Positions 53,547 to 62,316 of a stretch of 64,000 nt of DNA are shown one piece after another. Source of the DNA: Gammaproteobacteria bacterium (GTDB taxonomy: Bacteria; Pseudomonadota; Gammaproteobacteria; Pseudomonadales; Pseudohongiellaceae); assembly GCA_030831165.1 (NCBI GenBank), contig JAURLP010000011.1:1-64000 (forward strand). The letters are read 5' to 3'. Numbering within the stretch: position 1 is the first letter of the stretch; each line of letters begins with the position of its first letter. The notes beneath the pieces are model-generated. The model had not been told where the DNA came from. It saw nothing but the letters and a program-made list of their open reading frames with translations, and searched no databases. The translations under genes were made by a program, and so were the position numbers.

Positions 53547-53592
53547 TTAACTGTTTTGTAACTGTTTACGAAAGGTTAATGAATTGTTAATC
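53547..53592. promoter_or_regulatory. Tandem TTAAC/GTTAAT repeats upstream of the TonB receptor
   Basis: Pairs of similar heptamers 11 bp apart: TTAACTG/GTAACTG (53547, 53558) and GTTAATG/GTTAATC (53575, 53586). They resemble the TTAACG repeats upstream of the regulator and fit tandem binding by an OmpR-like winged helix. Confidence 0.4.
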
Positions 53593-53748
53593 CTTAATTT
53601 TTTAAATTGCTTAAAAGTTTTTAATAGAAATTGACGCTTTCCGCTCACATGCGCACAATATTTGAGTTAATATTGTTAGCCCTGCAGGCTTTGTCCAGCA
53701 GATTAAAATTGCGCTTAATAATACTCTCAATAATAAAAGTTTACGTAA

Positions 53749-55209
53749 ATGTCGGATAATTCTTCCAGTCAACCCAGACCCCTAGACGCTGCAATGAGCA
53801 ACACCAGCAGTCTTAAATTACCGCCGCACTCTATAGATGCAGAGCAGGCAGTGCTGGGTGGTCTTATGTTGGATAATGCGGTTTGGGATGATGTCGCTGA
53901 TGTGCTGATAGAATCGGATTTTTACCGTAAAGAACACAGCATTATTTTCACGGCCATGCATAAACAAAGTGATGCTGGCAAACCCATCGATCTGGTCACG
54001 CTGGCGGAAGCCCTGGATCATGTGAATCAATTGGACCATTGTGGCGGCCTGGATTATTTAGCCGAACTTGCCAGCAACACTCCCAGTACTGCCAATATTA
54101 TGGCCTATGCCCACATCATCCGTGAACGGGCTATTCTTCGACAGCTGATTTCGGTTGCCAATAATATTGCTGAAAGTGGTTATAACCCCGATGGCCGGGA
54201 AAGCGCCGAGCTGCTTGATATTGCTGAGCAACAAGTGTTCAAAATTGCTGATGAACGCCCTAAGGACGGGGGTCCCCAGGCTGTCGACCCCTTACTGAAA
54301 AAAGGCCTTGAGCGACTTGAAGAACTTTTTAATGCCGAAGGTAACTTAACCGGGCTGACCACAGGCTTCAAAGATTTAAATAATCAAACTTCCGGCCTAC
54401 AAAAATCGGATCTCATCATTGTTGCCGGGCGCCCTTCCATGGGAAAAACCTCATTTGCCATGAATCTGGTAGAAAACTATATCTTAAGCCAGGAAGATCC
54501 TCTGCCGGTGCTGGTTTTCAGCCTGGAAATGCCCGCTGAGAGCCTCATTACCCGTATGCTGTCATCAATCGGCAAGGTTGACCAAACCCGTATGCGCAAT
54601 GGCAAACTTTTGGATGATGACTGGCCCAAACTGACTCAAGCGATTAACAAGTTAACCGGCAAACCCTTATATATAGATGATACTGTTGGCTTAAACCCAA
54701 CAGAAATGCGTGCTCGGGCAAGACGGGTTGCTAAGGATCATAATAATAAAATTGGCATGATCATGGTTGACTATCTGCAATTGATGCAATTACGTGGCTC
54801 TTCAGAAAACCGAACTGGAGAGATTTCTGAAATCTCACGAGCATTGAAGTTGATGGCACGTGAATTTGAATGCCCGGTAGTTGCTCTGTCACAGTTGAAC
54901 CGTAGTCTGGAACAACGCCCCAACAAGCGCCCTGTTATGTCTGACCTGCGCGAATCTGGCGCCATTGAGCAAGATGCCGACGTCATTATGTTTGTCTACC
55001 GTGATGAAGTGTATAACGAGGACACCGAGCATAAAGGTGTGGCTGAAATAATCCTCGGCAAACAGCGTAACGGCCCTATTGGTACCTGTAATCTAAGTTT
55101 CGTAGGCAAATACACGCGTTTTGAAAATTATATGCCCATGAGTGCGGAACAAAATTTCACCGGTGGCTATAACAGTTACGGCAATGATGCCGGAGATTCT
55201 GACGAGTGA
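53749..55209 (+). CDS. dnaB: Replicative DNA helicase
   Basis: A 486-residue DnaB: N-terminal helical domain (PPHSIDAEQAVLGGLMLDN), RecA-like motor with Walker A (AGRPSMGKTSFAMNL), MIMVDYLQLMQL (Walker B) and the Arg-rich SQLNRSLEQR. It unwinds DNA at the fork. Its final GTGA overlaps the start of alr. Confidence 0.98.
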   Translation: MSDNSSSQPRPLDAAMSNTSSLKLPPHSIDAEQAVLGGLMLDNAVWDDVADVLIESDFYRKEHSIIFTAMHKQSDAGKPIDLVTLAEALDHVNQLDHCGGLDYLAELASNTPSTANIMAYAHIIRERAILRQLISVANNIAESGYNPDGRESAELLDIAEQQVFKIADERPKDGGPQAVDPLLKKGLERLEELFNAEGNLTGLTTGFKDLNNQTSGLQKSDLIIVAGRPSMGKTSFAMNLVENYILSQEDPLPVLVFSLEMPAESLITRMLSSIGKVDQTRMRNGKLLDDDWPKLTQAINKLTGKPLYIDDTVGLNPTEMRARARRVAKDHNNKIGMIMVDYLQLMQLRGSSENRTGEISEISRALKLMAREFECPVVALSQLNRSLEQRPNKRPVMSDLRESGAIEQDADVIMFVYRDEVYNEDTEHKGVAEIILGKQRNGPIGTCNLSFVGKYTRFENYMPMSAEQNFTGGYNSYGNDAGDSDE

Positions 55210-56309
55210 TCCATCGGGCTAAGTCCACGATTAATCTCAAGGCCTTAAGACATAACCTGGAGATTGCCCGCTCCCATGCCAATAAGCGAAAAGTTGTTGC
55301 TGTCATCAAAGCCAATGCTTATGGGCATGGCCTGGTCCCGGTAGCAGAAGCCCTGCAGGCAGCAGATATCTTCGGGGTCACTGATATTGATGAAGCCGAT
55401 CAACTAAATGCCTCTGGCTGTGATAAAGCAATCTTGATACTCCAGGGTATTATTGAGCGTAGTGATATAGCTCGAATCGCCAGGCATGGTCATCAGCTTG
55501 TTATTCATAATCTGGAACACTTAAGCTGGCTTGAAGAAGAACTGGATAAAATCAATTTTGCCAAGCCCTTAAGCTTCTGGCTTAAAATGAATTCTGGTAT
55601 GGGCAGACTAGGAATCATGCCTGCAGACTTTGTCTCAGCCTATCGTAGCCTGCAAAGCAAGCCATGGTGTCATGAAGTTATCCTGATGACCCATCTGGCC
55701 AATGCCAACCTGAGAGACTCTGCCCTTAATCAACAGCAACTGGATACCTTCGATGCCATATCTGCACTCATCCCCGATGCGGCCACAAGTATCCCTGCAT
55801 CCTCAGCTTTATTGGCCGGTTTTGGTAAACGTTCAACCTGGATAAGACCGGGGATCATGCTTTATGGCAGCTCACCCTTCGCTTTCCCGAATGAACAGTC
55901 ACGTCGTGAAAGCTTTGGCTTGCAGGCTGTGATGACCTTGCAAGCAAGACTTATAAGTATTCAAAACTGCAAAGCTGGTGACAATGTAGGCTACTGCTCA
56001 CAGTTTATCTGCCCTCGCGATATGCGTATTGGTATCGTTAGTATCGGTTATGCCGATGGTTATCCCAGTAATGCACCAAACGGCACGCCGGTGATAATCA
56101 ATAACAAGCGTACTGTTACAACCGGACGTGTCTCTATGGACATGCTGGCGATTGATTTAAGCCCGGCTCCTGATGCCCGGATTGGCGATAGCGTCACTCT
56201 TTGGGGAGAGGAGCTGTCTCTGGATGAAATTGCCGAACACACCGGAATCCTCTCCTATAATTTAACTTGCAGTATCGCAAGCAGGGTAACAAGGGAATAT
56301 CAGAATTAG
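55206..56309 (+). CDS. alr: Alanine racemase
   Basis: A PLP-dependent racemase of 367 residues: Lys35 in AVIKANAYGHG binds PLP and VGYCSQF supplies the catalytic Tyr of the other subunit. It makes D-alanine for peptidoglycan. GTG start overlapping dnaB by 4 nt shows coupling. Confidence 0.96.
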   Translation: MIHRAKSTINLKALRHNLEIARSHANKRKVVAVIKANAYGHGLVPVAEALQAADIFGVTDIDEADQLNASGCDKAILILQGIIERSDIARIARHGHQLVIHNLEHLSWLEEELDKINFAKPLSFWLKMNSGMGRLGIMPADFVSAYRSLQSKPWCHEVILMTHLANANLRDSALNQQQLDTFDAISALIPDAATSIPASSALLAGFGKRSTWIRPGIMLYGSSPFAFPNEQSRRESFGLQAVMTLQARLISIQNCKAGDNVGYCSQFICPRDMRIGIVSIGYADGYPSNAPNGTPVIINNKRTVTTGRVSMDMLAIDLSPAPDARIGDSVTLWGEELSLDEIAEHTGILSYNLTCSIASRVTREYQN

Positions 56310-56310
56310 T

Positions 56311-57681
56311 ATGGCGAAGCAAAAGTCAGCCTATGTTTGTAATGATTGTGGAACCGAGCATGGTCAATGGCAAGGTCAGTGTGTCAGTTGCGGGGAGTGG
56401 AATACCTTATCGAAAATAAACCTTGGCCCTGCCAATGCCCCTTCGGCTGCAGCAAATTTTAAACGCCAGGGCATTACCGGCAGCCTGTCCTCTGTCACCA
56501 CCCTGAATGATATTAATCTCGACGAACAGGTTCGTATTGCAACGGGTATAGGTGAATTTGATCGTGTGCTGGGTGAGGGCATCGTACCAGGTTCAGCAGT
56601 ATTGATTGGCGGTAATCCCGGCGCAGGTAAAAGCACACTGCTACTGCAAATACTTTGTAAACTGTCCCAGAATATTAAAGCTCTGTATGTCACTGGAGAA
56701 GAATCTCTCCAGCAAATTGCCATGCGTGCAAAACGCCTTGGTCTGCCAACAGATAAACTTTTGATGTTGGCAGAAACCAATATCAATGAAATTACTTCTG
56801 TTGCACAAGAACACAAACCAAAATTAATGGTCATCGACTCTATACAGGTAATGCATAGTGCCGACATTGCCTCAGCTCCCGGTTCCGTGAGTCAGGTCCG
56901 AGAGTGTGCAGCTTATCTGGTGCAATATGCCAAGCAAACGAATACAGCAATTTTCTTCGTCGGCCATGTTACTAAAGATGGCAACCTGGCTGGCCCCAAA
57001 GTTCTCGAACATATGATTGATTGTTTTGTAATGCTGGAAGGCGGAGATGATTCGCGCTACCGCACTTTACGTGGCCAAAAAAACCGTTTTGGTGCCGTTA
57101 ATGAACTTGGCGTTTTTGCAATGACTGAAAGCGGCTTAAAAGAAGTTAAAAATCCATCAGCTATTTTTCTTGCTCGTACTGAAGACATTTCTCCGGGGTC
57201 TTTAGTCACAGTATTATGGGAAGGTACACGTCCCTTGTTAATAGAAATCCAGGCCTTGGTGGACAGTTCGCAGTTTGGTAACCCCCGCCGAATTGCAGTT
57301 GGTCTTGATCATAATCGTCTGGCCATGCAGCTGGCGGTTTTGCATCGCCACGGCGGTTTATTCATGGCGGATCAGGATGTATTTGTGAATGTTGTCGGCG
57401 GTGTTCGAGTGACTGAAACCAGTGCAGACCTGGCCTTGATACTTGCCATTGTCTCCAGCTTTAAGGACAAAGCCCTTGATCAGGAATTGGTGGTATTTGG
57501 AGAAGTCGGTCTAGCCGGTGAAATTCGGCCGGTACCAAATGGCCAGCAACGTTTACAAGAGGCCGCCAAACATGGCTTTACACGGGCAATTGTGCCAAAA
57601 GCCAATGCGCCTAAACAGGCAATTAAAGGCATGCACGTAATTGCCGTTTCTCGATTAAGTAATGCCCTCAATGCTATATAA
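56311..57681 (+). CDS. radA: DNA repair protein RadA
   Basis: An N-terminal C4 zinc finger (Cys10, 13, 24, 27), Walker A (GGNPGAGKSTLL), the RadA-specific KNRFG motif and a C-terminal Lon-like domain. It drives branch migration in recombinational repair. 1 bp gap to alr. Confidence 0.97.
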   Translation: MAKQKSAYVCNDCGTEHGQWQGQCVSCGEWNTLSKINLGPANAPSAAANFKRQGITGSLSSVTTLNDINLDEQVRIATGIGEFDRVLGEGIVPGSAVLIGGNPGAGKSTLLLQILCKLSQNIKALYVTGEESLQQIAMRAKRLGLPTDKLLMLAETNINEITSVAQEHKPKLMVIDSIQVMHSADIASAPGSVSQVRECAAYLVQYAKQTNTAIFFVGHVTKDGNLAGPKVLEHMIDCFVMLEGGDDSRYRTLRGQKNRFGAVNELGVFAMTESGLKEVKNPSAIFLARTEDISPGSLVTVLWEGTRPLLIEIQALVDSSQFGNPRRIAVGLDHNRLAMQLAVLHRHGGLFMADQDVFVNVVGGVRVTETSADLALILAIVSSFKDKALDQELVVFGEVGLAGEIRPVPNGQQRLQEAAKHGFTRAIVPKANAPKQAIKGMHVIAVSRLSNALNAI

Positions 57682-57830
57682 ATACCTATTCACTACAGGG
57701 CATTCCTGCTAAACACTCCCGCTAGAAAACAAGCTTTCAAAAAAGCCTTCTATAAACACAATAGTCATTGCTTTTAATTTCGGAAGTGTTAATGTGCGCA
57801 ACCGTTTTTTTTACAACAGCACCATAAAGA

Positions 57831-59753
57831 ATGACTGTAACTGACACTAAAGAAAAAAGCATAAGCCAGCCTGTTGCCTCAGAAAAATTTGGGACATTGC
57901 TAGGCTATGCGCCTGGAAATGTTGGCGTTTATTCTTCTGACTATGACACGGCAGATGATAATGAATTACCCAACCGTCATGCTTACCGCAGTTATGTTGA
58001 TGGAATTTTTATGGGCTATAAATGGCAGTGTGTCGAATTTGCACGGCGTTGGATGTATCTGAATAAAGGCTATATTTTTGATGACGTTTCTATGGCCTAT
58101 GACATTTTCCAACTGACTCACGTCAGGGATGTAAAAAGCAAACAACCTAAACGCCTTCCTCTTAACTCATTTAAAAACGGCTCACGCCGCCATCCCGAAC
58201 CAGGTTGCTTGTTAATTTGGAATGAAGGTGGCGATTTTGAAGTCACTGGCCACGTTGCCGTTGTCACTGAAGTTCTGCCTGACAAAATTCGCCTGGTCGA
58301 ACAAAACAATCACCATACTGTTTGGCCAGAGGGGCAGCTTTATTCCAGAGAAATCAAAGCCAAGATTGCTGATGATGGAGCATACTGGATTGAATGCTCG
58401 TTTGCTGATGCGCCTATACTGGGCTGGGTTATCCAAACCAGCGATGATAGCCATGCAGTTACCCATGAAACGCCTAAACGGTCCTTGTTTACAATTCAGA
58501 TGAGAAGCTCAGAGGAAGTAAAGGATCCTGCTCACTCGTGGTTGAATATTGCCAATGAGGACGAAGCCACATTTGTAAAAATGATGGGCGGACATCGCCT
58601 GACTATGAATCCTGATAATTACAATAAATACCTGGCTATCAGTGAATTCGCTGCAAAGGAATTAAAACGCGCCAGCAATGAGCTGCATGCCCTGTTCCTG
58701 CATGCAACTGATTATGTGCTGCAGCATGAAGACGTGCTGGAGAAATTTAACCTGCCAAAGGTTTTATGGCCCCGCATCAAGCAGTCCTGGGATAACCGTC
58801 GCAATGAAATGATTACGGGACGCTTTGACTTTTGTATGCATGAACAAGGCCTGAAGGTTTATGAGTATAACTGTGACTCAGCATCCTGCTATATGGAATG
58901 CGGCAAGGTCCAAGATAAATGGGCAGACTTTTTTGAAGTTTCAGATGGACGAAGCGCGGGTGACCAATTACATAAGGAGCTCGTGGAAGCTTGGGGGAAT
59001 AGTTCTGTTAAGGGGGTTTTACATATTCTGCAAGATAATGACCTGGAGGAAACTTACCACGCCCTCTTCATGAAAGAAGCAATTGAAGAAGCTGGAATCA
59101 CATGCAAAGTGCTGACAGATTTCAGCACCCTGAGCTGGAACTCTCAGGGACAAATAGTCGATGATGAAGGCATTGAAGTCCGATGGGTATGGAAGACCTG
59201 GGCATGGGAAACGGCACTAGACCAGCTTCGTGATGAATGTGAGCAGGATATCGATCAAATGGCACTGTATGAGTTTGATCAGGTGAGATCAGGAAGCCCT
59301 CGCTTGGTCGATGTTCTTTTACGTAGTGAAGTAGTGGTATTTGAGCCATTGTGGACCTTGATTCCCAGCAACAAAGCCATTCTGGCAGTACTCTGGTCGC
59401 TTTTCCCCGATCACCCCTACCTGCTAAATACTCAATTTAATTTAACGGATGAATTGCGTAGTAAAGGTTTTGCAGAAAAGCCTATCGCGGGTCGCTGCGG
59501 CCATAATATCAGCCTGGTCACTCAAGATACGGTGCTTGAATCCAGCGGTGGAAATTTTGACAATCAGGATAATATCTACCAGGAGCTCTGTATCCTGCCT
59601 CAAATTGATGATCTGAAAATCCAGCTCTGCAGTTTCACTGTGGACGGGTCTTACGCCGGCAGCTGTATGCGCACAGATAACTCGGTGCTAATCACGAAAG
59701 ACAGTGACCTGCTACCAATGCGAATATTGAAAGATACTGAATTTCACTACTAA
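57831..59753 (+). CDS. gss: Bifunctional glutathionylspermidine amidase/synthetase
   Basis: N-terminal CHAP amidase with the catalytic Cys in YKWQCVEFARRW and His in VTGHVAVVTE. The C-terminal ATP-grasp synthetase contains YNCDSASCYMECG, EPLWTLIPSNKAILAVLW and AGRCGHNISLVT. At 640 residues it is slightly longer than E. coli Gss. It joins glutathione to spermidine and hydrolyses the product. No ribosome-binding site is evident at 57831. Confidence 0.94.
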   Translation: MTVTDTKEKSISQPVASEKFGTLLGYAPGNVGVYSSDYDTADDNELPNRHAYRSYVDGIFMGYKWQCVEFARRWMYLNKGYIFDDVSMAYDIFQLTHVRDVKSKQPKRLPLNSFKNGSRRHPEPGCLLIWNEGGDFEVTGHVAVVTEVLPDKIRLVEQNNHHTVWPEGQLYSREIKAKIADDGAYWIECSFADAPILGWVIQTSDDSHAVTHETPKRSLFTIQMRSSEEVKDPAHSWLNIANEDEATFVKMMGGHRLTMNPDNYNKYLAISEFAAKELKRASNELHALFLHATDYVLQHEDVLEKFNLPKVLWPRIKQSWDNRRNEMITGRFDFCMHEQGLKVYEYNCDSASCYMECGKVQDKWADFFEVSDGRSAGDQLHKELVEAWGNSSVKGVLHILQDNDLEETYHALFMKEAIEEAGITCKVLTDFSTLSWNSQGQIVDDEGIEVRWVWKTWAWETALDQLRDECEQDIDQMALYEFDQVRSGSPRLVDVLLRSEVVVFEPLWTLIPSNKAILAVLWSLFPDHPYLLNTQFNLTDELRSKGFAEKPIAGRCGHNISLVTQDTVLESSGGNFDNQDNIYQELCILPQIDDLKIQLCSFTVDGSYAGSCMRTDNSVLITKDSDLLPMRILKDTEFHY

Positions 59754-59846
59754 ATAATTTACACAGGTTTACCACAGCTTTATATCCTGACAGTACTTTC
59801 AATTATGTGATAGCATTTTTTAACCCTACAAAAACTGCTGTTGATA

Positions 59847-60959
59847 ATGAGCTCTAGCCTGATACCTGAACGTCCTTTACTAATTTCGCCAACTCTGGCC
59901 GCTACCATTGGGCTCGAAGAAACCGTGATGCTGCATGTCATCAGCGAACTGTTTCTGCAACACCCATTAATCATTCGTAAGCAGCTGCGGTGGGCTGAGC
60001 TTAATTATTCAATTTTACAAAAGGCCTTGCCTTTCTGGTCATTGATCGATATCAAGCGCATTCGTCAAAACCTGCTGGAAAAAGGACTTATCCAGATAGA
60101 TGCTTTTGTAGAAAATTCAGATACTTTCCTGATAGCCATCAACCAGCCTTATAAAGAAGATGGCGAAATTCCCGCTACACACCCTAATCTCAGCTCGAAA
60201 AAACCCAGCACACTTAATTCAGTTTTCAATACTGCTGAATCAAGTGGCAAAGCCAGTTACATTTCACCAAACTGGCAACCAGATGAAGAGCTTTACCAGC
60301 AATTTAAGCAGCATAATATTCCCAGAGAATTTATCGACCAGCGTATTAAAAGTTTTGTCATGTATTGGCGTCAACGCCAAAAAGCACAGTATTCATGGGG
60401 CAACACCTTTCTGAATTGGATACTAAAAGACTGGCGTAAGGAACAAAGTTATCAGGGCGCCAAAGAACTTGAATCTGATATGAATAGCTCGTGGCGACCC
60501 AGCGAAGAGGCGCTCAGTATTCTGGAAAATGCCGGTGTTAATAGCAGCTTCATAGAAGATTCCATTCCTGAATTTATTTTATATTGGAAAGAACGAGGCT
60601 TAATTACCAGCACCTGGAATACCAAGTTTATCGCGCATATCCGCCGGCAATGGGCCAAATTTACTTTAGCCGTTGAAAACGATCCAACCCCACGTCTGAT
60701 CTCAATGGATTACGAACCAAGCCCAGCCTGCTTTGAAGTGCTGGAGATGGCCAATATCGATGAAGCCTTTGCCCGCGACCAAATTAAAGAATTTGTTTTG
60801 TACTGGCATGATCGCAAGGAAGCACACCCATCCTGGAATACAAAATTTCTTCAGCACGTGAAATATAAGTGGGCACATCATCAGCAAGCAAACTTGCCAA
60901 GTACTCAGCAAATTCAAGATACTATTGAACGATTTACCGATAGAAGCTGGGCTGAATAA
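59847..60959 (+). CDS. Primosomal DnaT-like protein with three tandem DnaT domains
   Basis: An N-terminal 100-residue winged-helix-like region (LISPTLAATIGLEETVML, LNYSILQKALPFWSL) is followed by three copies of the DnaT ssDNA-binding motif at about residues 140-198, 214-272 and 286-344. Each has a W/Y-x-P start, an acidic helix, an F-V/I-x-YW core (FVMYWRQR, FILYWKER, FVLYWHDR) and a W-N/G-TKF-like end. E. coli DnaT (179 residues) has one. The protein probably binds ssDNA in replication restart. Start at ATG 59847 preferred over TTG 59841. Confidence 0.8.
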   Translation: MSSSLIPERPLLISPTLAATIGLEETVMLHVISELFLQHPLIIRKQLRWAELNYSILQKALPFWSLIDIKRIRQNLLEKGLIQIDAFVENSDTFLIAINQPYKEDGEIPATHPNLSSKKPSTLNSVFNTAESSGKASYISPNWQPDEELYQQFKQHNIPREFIDQRIKSFVMYWRQRQKAQYSWGNTFLNWILKDWRKEQSYQGAKELESDMNSSWRPSEEALSILENAGVNSSFIEDSIPEFILYWKERGLITSTWNTKFIAHIRRQWAKFTLAVENDPTPRLISMDYEPSPACFEVLEMANIDEAFARDQIKEFVLYWHDRKEAHPSWNTKFLQHVKYKWAHHQQANLPSTQQIQDTIERFTDRSWAE

Positions 60960-61044
60960 TATGGAAGCGGCAGTCCTTACCTGAGCTTTGTTAAAAATAT
61001 AATTTAATTCAGTGTTCTATATTTTTTTGAAAAAATAACTCCTG

Positions 61045-61162
61045 TTTGGTTCTTGGGAGAAAAATATTATTCGGAGCACGCTGTGAATACACTCATATAT
61101 ACTCGACCTCAGCATACATGCCTCATATGAGTCCTAAAAAATATACATTCTCTTTCACCAAA
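61045..61162. repeat. Palindromic element related to the core at 22297-22356
   Basis: Outer TTTGGT/ACCAAA (61045-61050, 61157-61162) and weakly complementary arms enclose ACTCATAT/ATATGAGT (61091-61098, 61125-61132). The centre shares CGGAG, ACGC, CCTC-GCAT and TGCCTC with the hairpin at 22297-22356 in the same order and spacing. It lies between the DnaT-like gene and queG. Confidence 0.6.
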
Positions 61163-61199
61163 ATGAATATCACTTTTGACAACATATTCTCAAAACTAA

Positions 61200-62252
61200 A
61201 TGTCTGATATCAATTTTTCAAAACTCGCTTATGACATAAAAATCTGGGGACGTGAACTGGGATTTCAGCAAATTGGTATTAGCGATATTGATCTGCGTGA
61301 CGCTGAATCGCATTTGCAATCCTGGTTGCAAAATAATTTCCATGGCGAGATGGATTACATGCAACGCTATGGTTCCATGCGCAGCCATCCCGAAGAATTA
61401 GTGCCCGGCACCATGAGAATTATTTCTGCTCGCATGGATTATCTGCCTGCAGACCCGCAAAGTATTGAAGTGTTAAAAAATTCATCACTGGCATTTATCA
61501 GCCGATATGCCCTTGGTCGTGATTACCACAAAGTCATTCGACAGCGATTACAAAAACTGGCCGATAAAATTCAAGAGCAAACAGGTGAGTTTGGTTATCG
61601 AGCGTTAGTCGATAGTGCCCCGGTACTGGAGCGTGCCATCGCCGAAAAAGCCGGTTTAGGCTGGATTGGCAAAAACACAATGCTGATTAACAAAAGTGCC
61701 GGCTCCTGGTTTTTCCTTGGCGAACTGTTTACCGACTTGCCTTTGCCAATTGATGATAAAGCAAATGATCACTGCGGTACCTGCAGTGCCTGTCTTGATG
61801 TTTGTCCAACTAATGCCTTTGTTGGGCCCAATACTCTGGATGCACGAAAATGTATTTCTTACTTGACAATTGAATTAAGAACAGCAATTCCAGAAGAGTT
61901 ACGACCATTAATGGGCAATCGGGTATTTGGTTGTGATGACTGTCAGCTATGCTGCCCATGGAATAAATTTTCATCGCCAACAGCAGAACATGATTTTTCG
62001 CCTCGTCATGAATTAGACCGCAAAGATCTGGTGACACTTTTTAACTGGACAGAAGAAGAGTTTTTAGAAAAAACGGCAGGCTCACCTATTAGACGCATCG
62101 GTTATGAATGCTGGTTACGCAACCTGGCCGTAGGACTTGGTAATGCCAAGAGTAGTCCAGACATAATTAAAGCCTTACAACATAGAAGCAATCATTCTTC
62201 AGCCTTGGTGAAAGAACATGTTCACTGGGCACTGACTCAACATGGCCAATAA
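61200..62252 (+). CDS. queG: Epoxyqueuosine reductase
   Basis: A 350-residue QueG: cobalamin-binding domain, then two 4Fe-4S motifs (CGTCSACLDVCP and CDDCQLCCPW) and a C-terminal HEAT-like repeat. LVDSAPVLERAIAEKAGLGW contains the catalytic Asp. It makes queuosine in tRNA. Confidence 0.96.
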   Translation: MSDINFSKLAYDIKIWGRELGFQQIGISDIDLRDAESHLQSWLQNNFHGEMDYMQRYGSMRSHPEELVPGTMRIISARMDYLPADPQSIEVLKNSSLAFISRYALGRDYHKVIRQRLQKLADKIQEQTGEFGYRALVDSAPVLERAIAEKAGLGWIGKNTMLINKSAGSWFFLGELFTDLPLPIDDKANDHCGTCSACLDVCPTNAFVGPNTLDARKCISYLTIELRTAIPEELRPLMGNRVFGCDDCQLCCPWNKFSSPTAEHDFSPRHELDRKDLVTLFNWTEEEFLEKTAGSPIRRIGYECWLRNLAVGLGNAKSSPDIIKALQHRSNHSSALVKEHVHWALTQHGQ

Positions 62253-62316
62253 AAAACGTGAATAGATGTAAGCCCATAAATACTTTATTCTTCCTGCATA
62301 AATTTAGGAGATAGTA

